Under the pieces are notes generated by a model that ran no database searches, was not told the DNA's origin, and saw nothing but the letters and a program-made list of their open reading frames with translations. DNA of 64,000 nucleotides from Rhodocyclales bacterium. Its GTDB lineage: Bacteria; Pseudomonadota; Gammaproteobacteria; Burkholderiales; Rhodocyclaceae. Below are positions 1 through 12,736 of this stretch, piece by piece. Each line of letters opens with the position of its first letter. Within the stretch, counting starts at the first letter, position 1. The stretch is taken from positions 62,001-126,000 of the forward strand of contig PQAF01000018.1 of NCBI GenBank assembly GCA_003105015.1. The letters run 5' to 3'. Made by a program: the position numbers and the translations under genes.

Positions 1-148
1 CGGCCCGGCCAACATCCGCGAAGTGGCCCAGGCGGGCGTCGATACCTTCGTCGCCGGCTCGGCCGTCTTCGGCGCCGGCAAGGACGGCGATCCCCACCGC
101 TACGATTCCATCATCGCCTCGCTGCGTGCCGAACTGGCCAAGGTTTGA
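1..148 (+). CDS. rpe: Ribulose-phosphate 3-epimerase, C-terminal fragment
   Basis: The frame read from base 2 gives 48 residues ending in a stop at 146-148; the start lies outside the window. The fragment carries the phosphate-binding end of the TIM barrel, with the AGSAVFG segment typical of the C-terminal phosphate-gripping loop of ribulose-phosphate epimerases. The enzyme interconverts ribulose-5-phosphate and xylulose-5-phosphate in the cytoplasmic pentose-phosphate pathway. Its stop codon overlaps the gph start (TGATG), so the two are translationally coupled. The order rpe-gph-trpE is common in beta- and gammaproteobacteria, which supports the call despite the short length. Confidence 0.85.
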   Translation, partial: GPANIREVAQAGVDTFVAGSAVFGAGKDGDPHRYDSIIASLRAELAKV

Positions 149-810
149 TGGCCATTCGCGCAGTCCTCATCGACCTCGACGGCACGCTGCTCGACACCGT
201 TCCTGACCTTGCCGACGCCGCCAACGCCATGCTCGCCGAGCTGGGGCGACTGACTTTGCCGACGGACACCATCCGCGACTTCGTCGGCAAGGGCATTCCC
301 AACCTCGTCGGCCGCTGCCTCGGCTATCCGGGCGAGTCCGCCGCGCCCGATGCCGTCGCGGCCCTGGCGGTGTTCAAGCGCCACTACGCCGCCGTGAACG
401 GCCGCAAGACCCGGATCTACCCCGGCGTGCTGGAGGGCCTGCGCGCCATGCGTGCCGCCGGCCTGAAGACGGCCTGCGTCACCAACAAGGCCGCTGCCTT
501 CACCGAACAACTGCTGGCCGCCTCCGGCCTGGCGGCCCTGCTCGACATGACGGTGAGCGGCGATACCCTGCCGGAGAAAAAGCCGCACCCGCTGCCTTTC
601 CTGCATATCTGCGAGCGCTTCGGCATCGCGCCCGACGAGGCGCTGGTCGTCGGCGATTCGCGCAACGACGTCGCCGGCGCGCGGGCGGCCGGCTGCCCGG
701 TGTTCTGCGTGCCCTACGGCTACAGCGAAGGCGAGGACGTGCGCGATCTTGGCGCCGATGCTATAGTGGGCACCCTCGAAGAGGCGGCCCGCCGCCTCCA
801 GGAAATCTGA
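148..810 (+). CDS. gph: Phosphoglycolate phosphatase (HAD superfamily)
   Basis: A 220-residue HAD hydrolase. HAD motif I is DLDGTLLDT near residue 9, with Asp nucleophile and Asp acid/base. Motif II Thr/Ser falls in the CVTNK segment, and motif III/IV is the conserved lysine followed by VVGDSRNDVAGARAAG. It dephosphorylates 2-phosphoglycolate formed during DNA repair or RuBisCO oxygenation. The ATG at 148 overlaps the rpe stop; a TTG three bases upstream is less likely. The coding strand holds a reverse-oriented copy of the 24-bp repeated motif at 234-257, which encodes the LGRLTLP stretch. Confidence 0.92.
   Translation: MAIRAVLIDLDGTLLDTVPDLADAANAMLAELGRLTLPTDTIRDFVGKGIPNLVGRCLGYPGESAAPDAVAALAVFKRHYAAVNGRKTRIYPGVLEGLRAMRAAGLKTACVTNKAAAFTEQLLAASGLAALLDMTVSGDTLPEKKPHPLPFLHICERFGIAPDEALVVGDSRNDVAGARAAGCPVFCVPYGYSEGEDVRDLGADAIVGTLEEAARRLQEI
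234..257 (-). repeat. Bipartite 24-bp motif, copy 1 (inside gph)
   Basis: Read on the minus strand: AAAGTCAGTC, nine bases, then CGGCG. Same spacing as the other copies. It lies within the gph coding sequence. Confidence 0.75.
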
Positions 811-847
811 GACAGCAGACATCGTGCTCCACCTGAACTTGAAACGC

Positions 848-904
848 GTGAGGAAATACGCCATCGGCGGGGAGGCCTGGCCCTGGCGTCGCTTGCCTGA
901 CTGA
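848..904 (+). CDS. Candidate trp leader peptide
   Basis: A short frame beginning at GTG 848 and stopping at TGA 902-904 encodes [18 protein letters not shown], 18 residues with two tryptophans separated by one proline. In-frame upstream starts at GTG 824 or TTG 839 are also possible, and no strong ribosome binding site decides between them. The Trp codons (878-880 and 884-886) lie directly before a hairpin followed by five T residues, 45 bases upstream of the anthranilate synthase gene. This is the architecture of a ribosome-mediated tryptophan attenuator. Function is inferred from position and Trp content; the peptide has no other expected role. Confidence 0.55.
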   Translation: MRKYAIGGEAWPWRRLPD

Positions 905-945
905 TCGTCGCAAGCGGCGGGCGTTTTTGTGTTGTTTGCGCCCGC
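887..945 (+). promoter_or_regulatory. Putative trp attenuator hairpins
   Basis: Hairpin A pairs 887-896 with 910-919 (ten pairs, one G-U) and is followed four bases later by T5 at 924-928, resembling a terminator. Hairpin B pairs 917-923 with 939-945 (seven perfect GC-rich pairs). The two share 917-919, so they compete. A ribosome stalled at the leader Trp codons would cover the left arm of A and favour B. The switching logic is inference. Confidence 0.5.
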
Positions 946-972
946 GTTTCTCAAGTTTCAAGCAGTGGAGTC

Positions 973-2447
<1,475 letters not shown>

Positions 2448-2451
<4 letters not shown>

Positions 2452-2849
2452 AAACCATGAACCACAGAGACACGGAGACACAGAGAGATGCCCTGACTGA
2501 GCAGATCATCGGTGCCGCTATTGAGGTTCATCGGGCGCTGGGTCCCGGTTTGCTGGAATCCGCCTATGAGGAGTGCCTGTGCATCGAACTTGGGCTGAGG
2601 GATGTTCGATTCAAAAGCCAAGTGGAACTACCTGTTTTCTACAAGGAACACCGTGCCGACGCAGGATATCGGCTCGACCTGGTGGTTGATGATGCCGTAG
2701 TTGTCGAGATCAAGGCGGTAGAGCGTCTTCTGCCTGTGCATGAAGCCCAACTACTAACCTATTTGCGCCTGAGTGGCATTGCAACGGGGCTGCTGTTGAA
2801 TTTCAACGTTCCCGTGCTCAAGGATGGCATCAGGAGAATGAAGATATGA
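2448..2849 (+). CDS. GxxExxY family protein (PD-(D/E)XK-like), inserted between trpE and trpG
   Basis: 133 residues from ATG 2448 (ATGA overlap with the trpE stop), or 130 from ATG 2457. It contains the family signature GLLESAY, the ALGPG lead-in, and a nuclease-like core [15 protein letters not shown] with Asp and Glu-X-Lys in PD-(D/E)XK order. The family's function is not established. The first residues ([10 protein letters not shown]) are encoded by the left arm of a 26-bp inverted repeat whose right arm lies just after the stop. Base composition is visibly less GC-rich than the trp genes around it. Together these indicate a horizontally acquired cassette rather than a tryptophan gene. Confidence 0.85.
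2461..2486 (+). repeat. Left inverted repeat of GxxExxY cassette
   Basis: 26 bases of ACAGAGAC-type sequence that match the reverse complement of 2856-2881 at 24 of 26 positions. The repeat overlaps the 5' end of the GxxExxY gene, so it is translated into the protein's variable N-terminus. Confidence 0.85.
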
Positions 2850-2855
2850 AGTTTT

Positions 2856-2881
2856 TCTCTGTGCCTCTGTGTCTCTGTGGT
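2856..2881 (-). repeat. Right inverted repeat of GxxExxY cassette
   Basis: Reverse complement matches 2461-2486 at 24 of 26 positions. It begins seven bases after the GxxExxY stop and ends directly before the GAAGGG ribosome binding site of trpG. Confidence 0.85.
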
Positions 2882-2895
2882 GAAGGGTTCTAGCC

Positions 2896-3459
2896 ATGCT
2901 CCTGATGATCGACAACTACGACTCCTTCACCTACAACCTCGTGCAGTACTTCGGCGAGCTGGGCGAGGAGGTGCGCGTCTTCCGCAACGACGAGATCACG
3001 ATCGAGGGCATCGCCGCGCTCAAGCCCGACCGACTCGTCGTCTCGCCCGGGCCGTGTTCCCCTGCCGAGGCCGGTATCTCGGTGGCGGCGATCCAGGCCT
3101 TCGCCGGCAAGCTGCCGCTGCTCGGCGTGTGCCTCGGCCACCAGAGCATCGGCGCCGCCTTCGGCGGAAAAATCGTGCACGCCCGCCAGCTCATGCACGG
3201 CAAGACCTCGCCGGCGTGCCACCTCGATGCGGGCGTCTTCCGCGGCCTGCCGAACCCCTTCACCGCCACGCGCTACCACTCGCTCGCCATCGAGCGCGCC
3301 TCGTTGCCGCCCTGCCTCGAGGTGACGGCGTGGACCGAGGACGGCGAGATCATGGGCGTGCGCCACAAGGATTTTCAGGTCGAGGGCGTGCAATTCCACC
3401 CCGAGTCCATCCGCACCGAACACGGCCACCGACTTCTGAAGAATTTTCTGGAGCAATGA
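2896..3459 (+). CDS. trpG: Anthranilate synthase component II (glutamine amidotransferase)
   Basis: 187 residues, a class I glutamine amidotransferase supplying ammonia to TrpE. It starts with the family hallmark [16 protein letters not shown]. The catalytic nucleophile Cys is in [10 protein letters not shown], and the His/Glu pair is in VQFHPESI near the C-terminus. An equivalent protein may also serve PabB in folate synthesis, as in many betaproteobacteria. GAAGGG precedes the ATG and lies immediately after the right inverted repeat of the inserted cassette. trpD begins one base after the stop. Confidence 0.96.
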   Translation: MLLMIDNYDSFTYNLVQYFGELGEEVRVFRNDEITIEGIAALKPDRLVVSPGPCSPAEAGISVAAIQAFAGKLPLLGVCLGHQSIGAAFGGKIVHARQLMHGKTSPACHLDAGVFRGLPNPFTATRYHSLAIERASLPPCLEVTAWTEDGEIMGVRHKDFQVEGVQFHPESIRTEHGHRLLKNFLEQ

Positions 3460-3460
3460 C

Positions 3461-4486
3461 ATGATTACCCCACAGGAAGCCCTGCAGCGCACCATCGAGC
3501 ACCGCGAGATCTTTCACGACGAGATGCTGCACCTCATGCGGCAGATCATGGGCGGCGAGATCACGCCGCTGATGGTTGCCGCCATCCTCACCGGCCTGCG
3601 CGTGAAGAAGGAGACCATCGGCGAGATTTCCGCCGCCGCCAAGGTGATGCGCGAGCTGTGCACCCGCGTCGAGACGCCGCACAACCCGCATTTCGTCGAC
3701 ATCGTCGGCACCGGCGGCGATTCGGCCCACACCTTCAACATCTCCACCGCCTCGGCCTTCGTCGCTGCCGCGGCCGGCGCCACGGTGGCCAAGCACGGCA
3801 ACCGCAGCGTCTCGTCGAAATCCGGTTCGGCCGACGTGCTGGAGGCGCTCGGCGCGCGCATCGACCTGCAGGCGCCGCAGGTGGCCGAGTGCATCCAGGC
3901 CGTCGGCATGGGCTTCATGTTCGCCCCCAACCACCACCCGGCCATGAAGAACGTCGCGCCGGTGCGCCGCGAGATGGGCGTGCGCACCATCTTCAACATC
4001 CTCGGCCCCCTCACCAACCCCGCCGGCGCGCCCAATACCCTGATGGGGGTCTTCCATCCCGACCTCGTCGGCATCCAGGTGCGCGTCATGCAACAGTTGG
4101 GCGCCGACCATGTCATGGTGGTGTGGGGCAAGGACGGCATGGACGAGATCTCGCTTGGCGCGGCGACCATGGTCGGCGAGCTGAAGAACGGCGAGATCAC
4201 CGAATACGAGATCCATCCCGAGGACTACGGCCTGCAGATGGTCTCCAATCGGGGGCTGCGCGTCTCCGGCGCCGCCGAGTCGAAGGAGATGGTGCTGGAG
4301 GCGCTAGCCGACACGCCCGGCACGCCGCGCGAGATCGTCACGCTGAATGCCGGCGCCGCGCTGTATACGGCGAACATCGCCGGCTCCGTCGCCGAAGGCA
4401 TCGCCCGCGCGCGCGAGGCCATTGCCAGCGGCGCGGCGCGCGCCAAGCTCGACCAGTTCGTCGCCTATACGCAGCGCTTCAAATGA
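3461..4486 (+). CDS. trpD: Anthranilate phosphoribosyltransferase
   Basis: 341 residues, normal for TrpD. It transfers the phosphoribosyl group of PRPP to anthranilate. Signatures seen: [17 protein letters not shown] (PRPP-binding glycine loop), [21 protein letters not shown], and [12 protein letters not shown]. It overlaps the trpC start (ATGA at 4483-4486), and so lies within the trpG-trpD-trpC transcription unit. Confidence 0.97.
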   Translation: MITPQEALQRTIEHREIFHDEMLHLMRQIMGGEITPLMVAAILTGLRVKKETIGEISAAAKVMRELCTRVETPHNPHFVDIVGTGGDSAHTFNISTASAFVAAAAGATVAKHGNRSVSSKSGSADVLEALGARIDLQAPQVAECIQAVGMGFMFAPNHHPAMKNVAPVRREMGVRTIFNILGPLTNPAGAPNTLMGVFHPDLVGIQVRVMQQLGADHVMVVWGKDGMDEISLGAATMVGELKNGEITEYEIHPEDYGLQMVSNRGLRVSGAAESKEMVLEALADTPGTPREIVTLNAGAALYTANIAGSVAEGIARAREAIASGAARAKLDQFVAYTQRFK

Positions 4487-5271
4487 GCGACATCCTGCAG
4501 AAGATCCTCGCCGTCAAGCGCGAGGAAGTCGCCGCCGCGCAGGCGCGGAAGGCGCTGGCCGCGCTGCACGCCGAAGCACTTCAGCAATCGCCGCCGCGCG
4601 ACTTCGTCGGCGCCATCCGTGCAAAAGTCAGTCTCGGTAAGACGGCGGTAATTGCCGAGATCAAGAAGGCCAGCCCCTCGAAGGGCGTCATCCGGGCGGA
4701 TTTCCGTCCCGGCGAGATTGCGCGCAGCTACGCCGCCCACGGCGCCGCCTGCCTCTCCGTGCTGACCGACCGCCAGTTCTTCCAGGGTGCGCCCGAATGC
4801 CTGCAGGAAGCGCGTGCCGCCTGCGCGCTGCCGGTGCTGCGCAAGGACTTCATCGTCGACGAATACCAGGTGGTCGAGGCGCGCGCCATGGGCGCCGACT
4901 GCATCCTCCTCATCGTGGCGGCGCTGGAATTGCCGCAATTGCTGGAACTGGAAGCCCTCGCCCATGAACTGGGCATGGCAGTGCTGGTCGAGGTGCACGA
5001 CGCCGCCGAACTCGATGTCGCCCTGCATCTCAAGACGCCGCTGGTCGGCATCAACAACCGCAACCTGCGCACGTTTGAAGTCTCGCTGCAGGTGACCTTG
5101 GACCTGCTTGCCCGCATACCGCCGGACCGAATTGTCGTAACCGAATCGGGCATCATCGCGCCGTCAGATGTGGCCATCATGCAAGCTAATGATGTAAAAG
5201 CATTTTTGGTCGGCGAGGCATTCATGCGGGCCGACGATCCGGGGACTGCGCTCTCTGCCCTGTTCGGATAG
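4483..5271 (+). CDS. trpC: Indole-3-glycerol-phosphate synthase
   Basis: 262-residue TIM-barrel enzyme cyclising carboxyphenylamino-deoxyribulose-5-phosphate. The signature [11 protein letters not shown] with catalytic Lys is near residue 60, followed by [20 protein letters not shown] and VTESGI. Start ATG 4483 overlaps the trpD stop. A forward copy of the 24-bp repeated motif at 4624-4647 encodes KVSLGKTA just before the catalytic signature. No trpF, trpB or trpA follows; the next gene is a porin, so the final tryptophan steps are encoded elsewhere. Confidence 0.96.
   Translation: MSDILQKILAVKREEVAAAQARKALAALHAEALQQSPPRDFVGAIRAKVSLGKTAVIAEIKKASPSKGVIRADFRPGEIARSYAAHGAACLSVLTDRQFFQGAPECLQEARAACALPVLRKDFIVDEYQVVEARAMGADCILLIVAALELPQLLELEALAHELGMAVLVEVHDAAELDVALHLKTPLVGINNRNLRTFEVSLQVTLDLLARIPPDRIVVTESGIIAPSDVAIMQANDVKAFLVGEAFMRADDPGTALSALFG
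4624..4647 (+). repeat. Bipartite 24-bp motif, copy 2 (inside trpC)
   Basis: AAAGTCAGTC, nine bases, CGGCG, in the sense orientation within trpC. Confidence 0.75.
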
Positions 5272-5303
5272 AAAAATCCCTGTTGCAAAAAAGCAACAAC
5301 CTT

Positions 5304-5333
5304 GGGCGACATCCCTCTGAAAGGGGCCTTTTT
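5304..5333 (+). terminator. Possible Rho-independent terminator of the trp genes
   Basis: A GGC/GCC plus CCCT/AGGG stem with an internal bulge ends in T5. A separate perfect hairpin (TGTTGC-N6-GCAACA, 5281-5298) lies just upstream but lacks a T tract. The stem is weak, so confidence is modest. Confidence 0.4.
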
Positions 5334-5485
5334 CCTTGCCCCGCCCCAACCTGGATAGGCACAATGGCCCCGACTTCTCAGATTCGCGGGAAGCAAGGCA
5401 GGCGGGGAGTAACGGTGCAGTACGTGATGTGCACATGGCGCCGGAACAACCTGCCGAACTCTCAAACAAAGAGGAGATTCACACA

Positions 5486-6637
5486 ATGCAAAAGAAACTC
5501 ATCGCTGCTGCAGTGGCCGGCCTGATCGCCGTGCCGGCTCTGGCGCAGACCAACGTCACGATTTCCGGCCGTGTTGCGACCGGTTGGGAAAGCTACAAGC
5601 TGTCCGGCGGCGGCTTCACCGGCCACGACAGCGAGTCGCGCGTCTCCGACCAGTCCTCCCGCATCATCTTCAACGTCAATGAGGATCTCGGCGGCGGCCT
5701 GAAGGCCTGGGCGCAGATGGACATGCGCTACGGCAACGACATGGGCGGCATCGCCATGTCCGGCAACACCGGCGCCGGCTTCATGGGCAGCTGGGGCAAA
5801 TTCACCATCGGCCGCTGGGATGTGCACTACGGCGAACTCGACGGCGCCATCGGCGGCAACCGCGCCGGCTCCCTGCAGACCCTGGTCGGCAACGGCATCA
5901 TGTCGCAAGTGTGGAACGGCGCCGCCCTGGCCACCATGGGCAACGGCACCCGTACCCCGAACCTGCTGATGTGGGACAGCCCGAACTGGAACGGCTTCAC
6001 CGCCCGCCTCGGCTACTCCACCACCGGTTCCGGCGCGGCCACGACCGAAGGCAACACCAACCGCGCCAACGGCGACCCCGGTGCCGGCCGCTCCTGGACC
6101 GGTGCCGTGCGCTACAACAACGGCCCCTGGACCGCCGGCCTCAGCTACTGGAACTCCAACGCGGAAAGCCAGGTCAACGGCGCCGCCGAGAACGACCAGC
6201 GCAGCACCCGCGCCTGGGTGGGTTACACCTTCGCCATGGGCCTGAAGCTCGGCTTCGCCTGGGACCGCAGCTCGCTCGACACCGGCGTGAACGGTGGTGC
6301 CAGCTTCCGCGCCGCCCGCAATGCCTGGACCATCCCGGTCAGCTACGCCTGGGGCCCGCATAAGGTCTACGGCCAGTACGCCCGTGCCGGCAGCCACAGC
6401 GGTTCCGCCATCGCCGCGGGCACCGGCGGCCGCTACAAGGCCCACCAGTGGATGCTTGGCTACGACTACGCCTTCTCGAAGCGCACCTCGGCCGGCGTGT
6501 TCTACACCAAGGTCAACAACGCCTCGATGGGCGCGTACGACATGTTCGGCCTCGTCGTGAACGGTGCGACCGCCACGTCCGGTGCCGGTGGCGAGGATTC
6601 CCGCCAGTGGTACTTCGGCATGGCCCACAACTTCTAA
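5486..6637 (+). CDS. Gram-negative trimeric porin, outer membrane
   Basis: 383 residues from ATG 5486, preceded by AGGAG. A clear signal peptide (MQKKLIAAAVAGLIAVPALA, cleaved before Q) is followed by a beta-strand-rich mature protein starting NVTISGRVATG and ending in aromatic HNF, the C-terminal Phe signal for Bam-mediated outer-membrane assembly. The pattern fits the betaproteobacterial general-porin family (16-strand barrels for small solutes). An upstream in-frame extension exists but would disrupt the signal peptide. It stands alone, with its own strong terminator. Confidence 0.92.
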   Translation: MQKKLIAAAVAGLIAVPALAQTNVTISGRVATGWESYKLSGGGFTGHDSESRVSDQSSRIIFNVNEDLGGGLKAWAQMDMRYGNDMGGIAMSGNTGAGFMGSWGKFTIGRWDVHYGELDGAIGGNRAGSLQTLVGNGIMSQVWNGAALATMGNGTRTPNLLMWDSPNWNGFTARLGYSTTGSGAATTEGNTNRANGDPGAGRSWTGAVRYNNGPWTAGLSYWNSNAESQVNGAAENDQRSTRAWVGYTFAMGLKLGFAWDRSSLDTGVNGGASFRAARNAWTIPVSYAWGPHKVYGQYARAGSHSGSAIAAGTGGRYKAHQWMLGYDYAFSKRTSAGVFYTKVNNASMGAYDMFGLVVNGATATSGAGGEDSRQWYFGMAHNF

Positions 6638-6670
6638 TCGACTCTCACGAGTCTTTAGCAAGTTTCGAAA

Positions 6671-6696
6671 CGGCCGCCTTCGGGCGGCCGTTTTTT
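6671..6696 (+). terminator. Rho-independent terminator after the porin gene
   Basis: Perfect CGGCCGCC-TTCG-GGCGGCCG stem-loop followed by T6. Confidence 0.95.
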
Positions 6697-6743
6697 ATTT
6701 GTAATCCGGAAAAGAGAAGGGTGGCACCCCGGCCGGGATGCCG

Positions 6744-9265
<2,522 letters not shown>

Positions 9266-9280
9266 GTGTCTGCTCCTTGC

Positions 9281-9592
9281 TTACGCCGAAATACCGGAAA
9301 TCTGGATTTCGGTGAAGTTCTGCCGGTGGCCCTGGTGCTTCTGGTAGTGCTTGCGCCGGCGCATCTTGAATATCTTCACTTTGTCGTGCCGGCCCTGGGC
9401 GAGGACTTTCGCCTTGACAGAAGCGCCTTGCACCAGCGGCGCGCCGATTTTCACCGACTCGCCATCGCCGACCATGAGAACCTGGTCGAGGGTGATTTCA
9501 GCGCCCACTTCTGCCGGTATCTGTTCTATTTTCAGTTTTTCGCCGGCCGCGACGCGATACTGCTTGCCGCCGGTTTTTATGACCGCATACAT
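9281..9592 (-). CDS. rplU: 50S ribosomal protein L21
   Basis: 103 residues starting [18 protein letters not shown], the L21 signature, with the [16 protein letters not shown] rRNA-binding segment near the C-terminus. The start is set by this conserved N-terminus at 9592; a longer open frame upstream is not coding. A near-consensus sigma-70 promoter lies 40 bases upstream. Confidence 0.98.
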   Translation of the reverse strand: MYAVIKTGGKQYRVAAGEKLKIEQIPAEVGAEITLDQVLMVGDGESVKIGAPLVQGASVKAKVLAQGRHDKVKIFKMRRRKHYQKHQGHRQNFTEIQISGISA

Positions 9593-9631
9593 GATGGACT
9601 CCGTGTGGTTCGTGTTGCAACAGGACCGCGC

Positions 9632-9660
9632 ATTATACATATGCAAGGTGTTAGAGTCAA
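9632..9660 (-). promoter_or_regulatory. Sigma-70 promoter of rplU-rpmA
   Basis: On the minus strand TTGACT (9655-9660) and TATAAT (9632-9637) are separated by exactly 17 bases, one mismatch from consensus, about 30 bases before the expected ribosome binding region of rplU. Confidence 0.9.
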
Positions 9661-9733
9661 AAGGAAATTTGCCTTGCTTGACGCCGCCCGGGCGCCCCCC
9701 TACCATGCCGCTTTTCCCGCAATTGCCCCAGCC

Positions 9734-10702
9734 TTGAGCCTCGAAACCCTTTATGTGCCGATCGCCGCCGACATGCGGGCGGTGGATGCGGTCATCCGCG
9801 ACAGGCTGCATTCCGACGTGGTTCTGATCCGCCAGGTGGCCGAATACATCATCGGCGCCGGCGGCAAGCGGCTTCGCCCGGCTCTAGTACTTTTCTCGGC
9901 AGGCGCGCTTGGCTACCGCGGCACCCACCATCAGGAACTGGCCGCGGTGGTGGAGTTCATCCATACCGCTACCCTCCTGCACGACGATGTGGTGGACGAG
10001 TCCGAATTGCGCCGCGGCAACCAAACCGCCAATGCCCTTTTCGGCAATGCCGCTTCGGTGCTGGTGGGGGACTTCCTTTACTCCCGCGCCTTCCAAATGA
10101 TGGTATCGGTGGGCAGCATGCGCATCCAGCAGGTGCTGGCCGATGCCACCAATACCATCGCCGAAGGCGAAGTGCTGCAACTGCTCAATTGCCACAACGC
10201 CGATGTAGACATCCCGCAGTACCTGCAGGTGATCCGCTACAAGACGGCCAAACTGTTTGAGGCGGCGGCGCGTCTGGGCGCCATTCTTTCCGGTGCCCCT
10301 GCTGTAATCGAGGAAGGCATGGCGCGCTACGGCATGCATCTGGGCACGGCCTTTCAGCTGGTCGACGACGTACTGGATTATTCCGGCGACGAGGCGGCCA
10401 CCGGCAAGCACCTCGGTGATGATCTGGCAGAGGGCAAGCCGACGCTGCCGCTGATCCACGCCATGAAGCACGGCAGCGCCGAGCAGTCGGCCTGCGTGCG
10501 CCATGCCATCGAGGAAGGTGGGCGCGAGTCATTGCCGGGGGTGCTGGGGGCGATTCGTGCCACGGGGGCGCTGGACGAGACGCGGCGTCATGCCGAGGCC
10601 GAGGCAAGGCTTGCGCTAGAGGCCGTAGCACCGCTGCCGGCTTCGCCATTCAAGGATTCTCTGGTACAATTGGCATCGTTTGCAGTCGCACGCGACTTCT
10701 GA
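9734..10702 (+). CDS. ispB: Polyprenyl diphosphate synthase (octaprenyl-type)
   Basis: About 322 residues. It is a trans-polyprenyl synthase with the first aspartate-rich motif DDVVDE (in [15 protein letters not shown]) and the second DDVLDY, plus GGKRLRP. It makes the side chain of ubiquinone/menaquinone from IPP. No ATG fits the conserved N-terminus; TTG 9734 ([13 protein letters not shown]) matches where family members begin, but no good Shine-Dalgarno is visible, so the start is uncertain. It is divergent from rplU-rpmA, as in many proteobacteria. Confidence 0.92.
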   Translation: MSLETLYVPIAADMRAVDAVIRDRLHSDVVLIRQVAEYIIGAGGKRLRPALVLFSAGALGYRGTHHQELAAVVEFIHTATLLHDDVVDESELRRGNQTANALFGNAASVLVGDFLYSRAFQMMVSVGSMRIQQVLADATNTIAEGEVLQLLNCHNADVDIPQYLQVIRYKTAKLFEAAARLGAILSGAPAVIEEGMARYGMHLGTAFQLVDDVLDYSGDEAATGKHLGDDLAEGKPTLPLIHAMKHGSAEQSACVRHAIEEGGRESLPGVLGAIRATGALDETRRHAEAEARLALEAVAPLPASPFKDSLVQLASFAVARDF

Positions 10703-10769
10703 TTTGAAGGCGCGGTCGCGGCTGTATTCGTTTCGGCTGGCGGTTGTCCATTGTGCCCAGCCAAGACGT

Positions 10770-10846
10770 CGGGGTGTAGCTCAGCCTGGTAGAGTACTGC
10801 GTTCGGGACGCAGGAGTCGGAGGTTCAAATCCTCTCACCCCGACCA
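10770..10846 (+). tRNA. tRNA-Pro (anticodon CGG)
   Basis: 77 nt including encoded CCA. The acceptor arm CGGGGTG pairs with CACCCCG. The D arm has AGCTCAGCCTGGTAGAG, the anticodon stem CTGCG/CGCAG encloses loop TTCGGGA (anticodon CGG), and the T loop is GGTTCAAATCC. It decodes CCG, abundant in this GC-rich genome. Confidence 0.97.
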
Positions 10847-10890
10847 ATCCTAACATCGCTCGCCCAAGACGGGCGGCGACGGAGCCAGGC

Positions 10891-11121
10891 ATGTCCAAGC
10901 TGATCCTGCTGCTCTTTCTCGGCTTCCTCGCCTACATCGTTTTCAAGGGTTACCAGCGCGCAGCATCACGCCGCGCAGGAGATTCGAGCAGGCCAAAAGC
11001 GCCCGAGCGTATGGTCGCCTGCGCGAGCTGTGGCGTGAACCTTCCCGAGAGCGAGGCCCTCGAAGGCAATGGCGGGCGCTTCTGCTGCGAAGAGCACCGT
11101 CGCTTGGGCGCCCATGACTGA
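10891..11121 (+). CDS. Small PP0621-like protein, membrane anchor plus Cys motif
   Basis: 76 residues. An N-terminal hydrophobic helix (residues 3-19) is followed by a basic linker and a small metal-binding-like segment, ACASCGVNLPESEAL...FCCEEH, with a CxxC pair and a Cys-Cys-x-x-His. It resembles the uncharacterised PP0621 family often found just before pilS. Its stop overlaps the pilS start, so the two are co-translated. Function unknown; membrane association and zinc binding are inference. Confidence 0.75.
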   Translation: MSKLILLLFLGFLAYIVFKGYQRAASRRAGDSSRPKAPERMVACASCGVNLPESEALEGNGGRFCCEEHRRLGAHD

Positions 11122-12736
11122 AGGCCGTTCTGGCACACCCTATACGGCCGGCCGTCCCGTTTCGGTCTGGACCTCGCTCCACTACTTCAATATCTATCGC
11201 CTGATCGTGGCGAGCGTGTTCATGCTCGCCGTCGCTTTCTATCCGAGGACGAGCGGCCTTGGTTCGCAGAACCTGATGCTGTTCGTGTGGACCTGCCTGG
11301 CCTACTGGCTGTTGGCGATCTTTTTCTATGGGGCACTGAAACGGCTGCGCTTGGGCTTCAACAAGCTCCTTACGCTTCAGGTATCGGTCGACATCCTGGC
11401 GATCACCCTGATGATGTACGCAAGCGGCGGCGAGAAGAGCGGCGTGGCCGTGATGCTGTTGGTCGTCCTGGCGGGGGCGGGTTTGGTCGGCCAGGGTCGG
11501 CTGACCTTGTTCTATGCTGCCCTTGCTACCGTTGCGGTGCTTTTCGAGCAGGGCGCCCGCGTACTCGAGTCGGGCGCCGACCTGGCCGACTTCGTCCAGA
11601 CCGGCATCCTTTGCACCGGCTTCTTTGCCACAGCGATTTCCGCCAGGCTTCTCGCCAGGCGTGTCATTGCCAACGAAGAACTGGCACGCCAGCGCGGCAT
11701 TGATCTGGCCAATCAACTGTCGGTCAGCGAGCGGGTGATCCGCGACATGCAGGATGGGGTGATGGTTGTGGATTCCAGCGAGAGAGTGCGGCAATGGAAT
11801 CCGCAGGCGGAAGTGTTGCTTGGGGTGCACCCCCCGTCCCATCCGGACCTGGCCTCTTTCTCGGTTGTGCTTGCCGGCGAGTACCGCAGCTTCAAGAACG
11901 ACTTGAGGGAGCGTGTGGCGTCGCTGCGCGTGCCGGGCAGCGGGGCGTTGCTGCGCGCGCGCCTTGTTAGCGCCGGCGAAAGCGGCGACGTCCTCATCTA
12001 TATCGAGGACATGGGACGCATCCAGCAACAAGCCCAGCAAATCAAGCTGGCCGCGCTTGGTAGGCTGACGGCGAACATCGCGCATGAAATTCGCAATCCC
12101 CTTTCCGCCATTAGCCACGCTGCCGAGCTGCTGCGGGAGGAGAAACGGGCGGAAGGGTACGAACGACTGTCGCGCATCATTAACGATAATGCGCTTCGTC
12201 TGGAGCGACTGGTGCGCGATGTGCTTGAATTGGGGCGGCGCGACCGGGCATCCCCCGAGCCGATACGGCTGGCCGGCTTTCTGGAAAGCTTTCTGGATGA
12301 AATGGCCATGCACGAGCAGATCGACAGGCCTCTTTTTGCGTTGAAGGCTGGAGCCGATGCGACGCTTCTCTTTGATCGCGCCCACCTCAACCAGGTGCTC
12401 TGGAATCTGTTGTCAAATGCACAACGCTATTGCAGCGGCAGGCCAGGGGCAGTGAAAATCGAGGCACTCGACTTGCCCGCCTCGGGGCGCGTCGAATTGC
12501 ATATCATTGACGATGGGATCGGGGTGGACGAGGAGTCGCGTAGCAAGATCTTCGAGCCTTTTTTCACTACCCATAGCAAGGGAACCGGGCTCGGGCTGTA
12601 TATAGCCCGAGAGTTGTGCGAGGCGAACGATGCGGTCCTTGAATGGGTCGGCAACGAGCCTGGCGCGCATTTCCGGATTATCGGGAGAAACCAGCAGTGG
12701 CGGGAAAACAGGATCGCAGGGCAGCATCTGGGGTAG
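11114..12736 (+). CDS. pilS: Sensor histidine kinase PilS
   Basis: 540 residues from ATG 11114. About six transmembrane segments occupy residues 20-190. A PAS-like domain follows (RVIRDMQDGVMVVDS near residue 205), then HisKA with the H-box HEIRNPLSAISHAAELL, the N-box (NQVLWNLLSNAQRY) and the G-boxes DDGIGVD and GTGLGLYIA. It is the membrane sensor that controls phosphorylation of PilR and type IV pilin transcription. It overlaps pilR by 40 bases. Confidence 0.92.
   Translation: MTEGRSGTPYTAGRPVSVWTSLHYFNIYRLIVASVFMLAVAFYPRTSGLGSQNLMLFVWTCLAYWLLAIFFYGALKRLRLGFNKLLTLQVSVDILAITLMMYASGGEKSGVAVMLLVVLAGAGLVGQGRLTLFYAALATVAVLFEQGARVLESGADLADFVQTGILCTGFFATAISARLLARRVIANEELARQRGIDLANQLSVSERVIRDMQDGVMVVDSSERVRQWNPQAEVLLGVHPPSHPDLASFSVVLAGEYRSFKNDLRERVASLRVPGSGALLRARLVSAGESGDVLIYIEDMGRIQQQAQQIKLAALGRLTANIAHEIRNPLSAISHAAELLREEKRAEGYERLSRIINDNALRLERLVRDVLELGRRDRASPEPIRLAGFLESFLDEMAMHEQIDRPLFALKAGADATLLFDRAHLNQVLWNLLSNAQRYCSGRPGAVKIEALDLPASGRVELHIIDDGIGVDEESRSKIFEPFFTTHSKGTGLGLYIARELCEANDAVLEWVGNEPGAHFRIIGRNQQWRENRIAGQHLG

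Larger units (their letters stand above)
2461..2881 (+). mobile_element. 421-bp inverted-repeat-bounded cassette in the trp operon
   Basis: Two near-perfect 26-bp inverted repeats enclose one GxxExxY gene. The unit sits exactly between the trpE stop and the trpG ribosome binding site, leaving both neighbours intact and the operon collinear. No transposase is present, so mobilisation, if any, would need to be in trans or by the nuclease-fold protein itself. I see no clear target-site duplication. Confidence 0.6.

Noticed and set aside
5281..5298. Perfect TGTTGC/GCAACA hairpin after trpC as the operon terminator
   Set aside because: No T tract follows it; the T5 lies after a separate weaker stem at 5304-5333.
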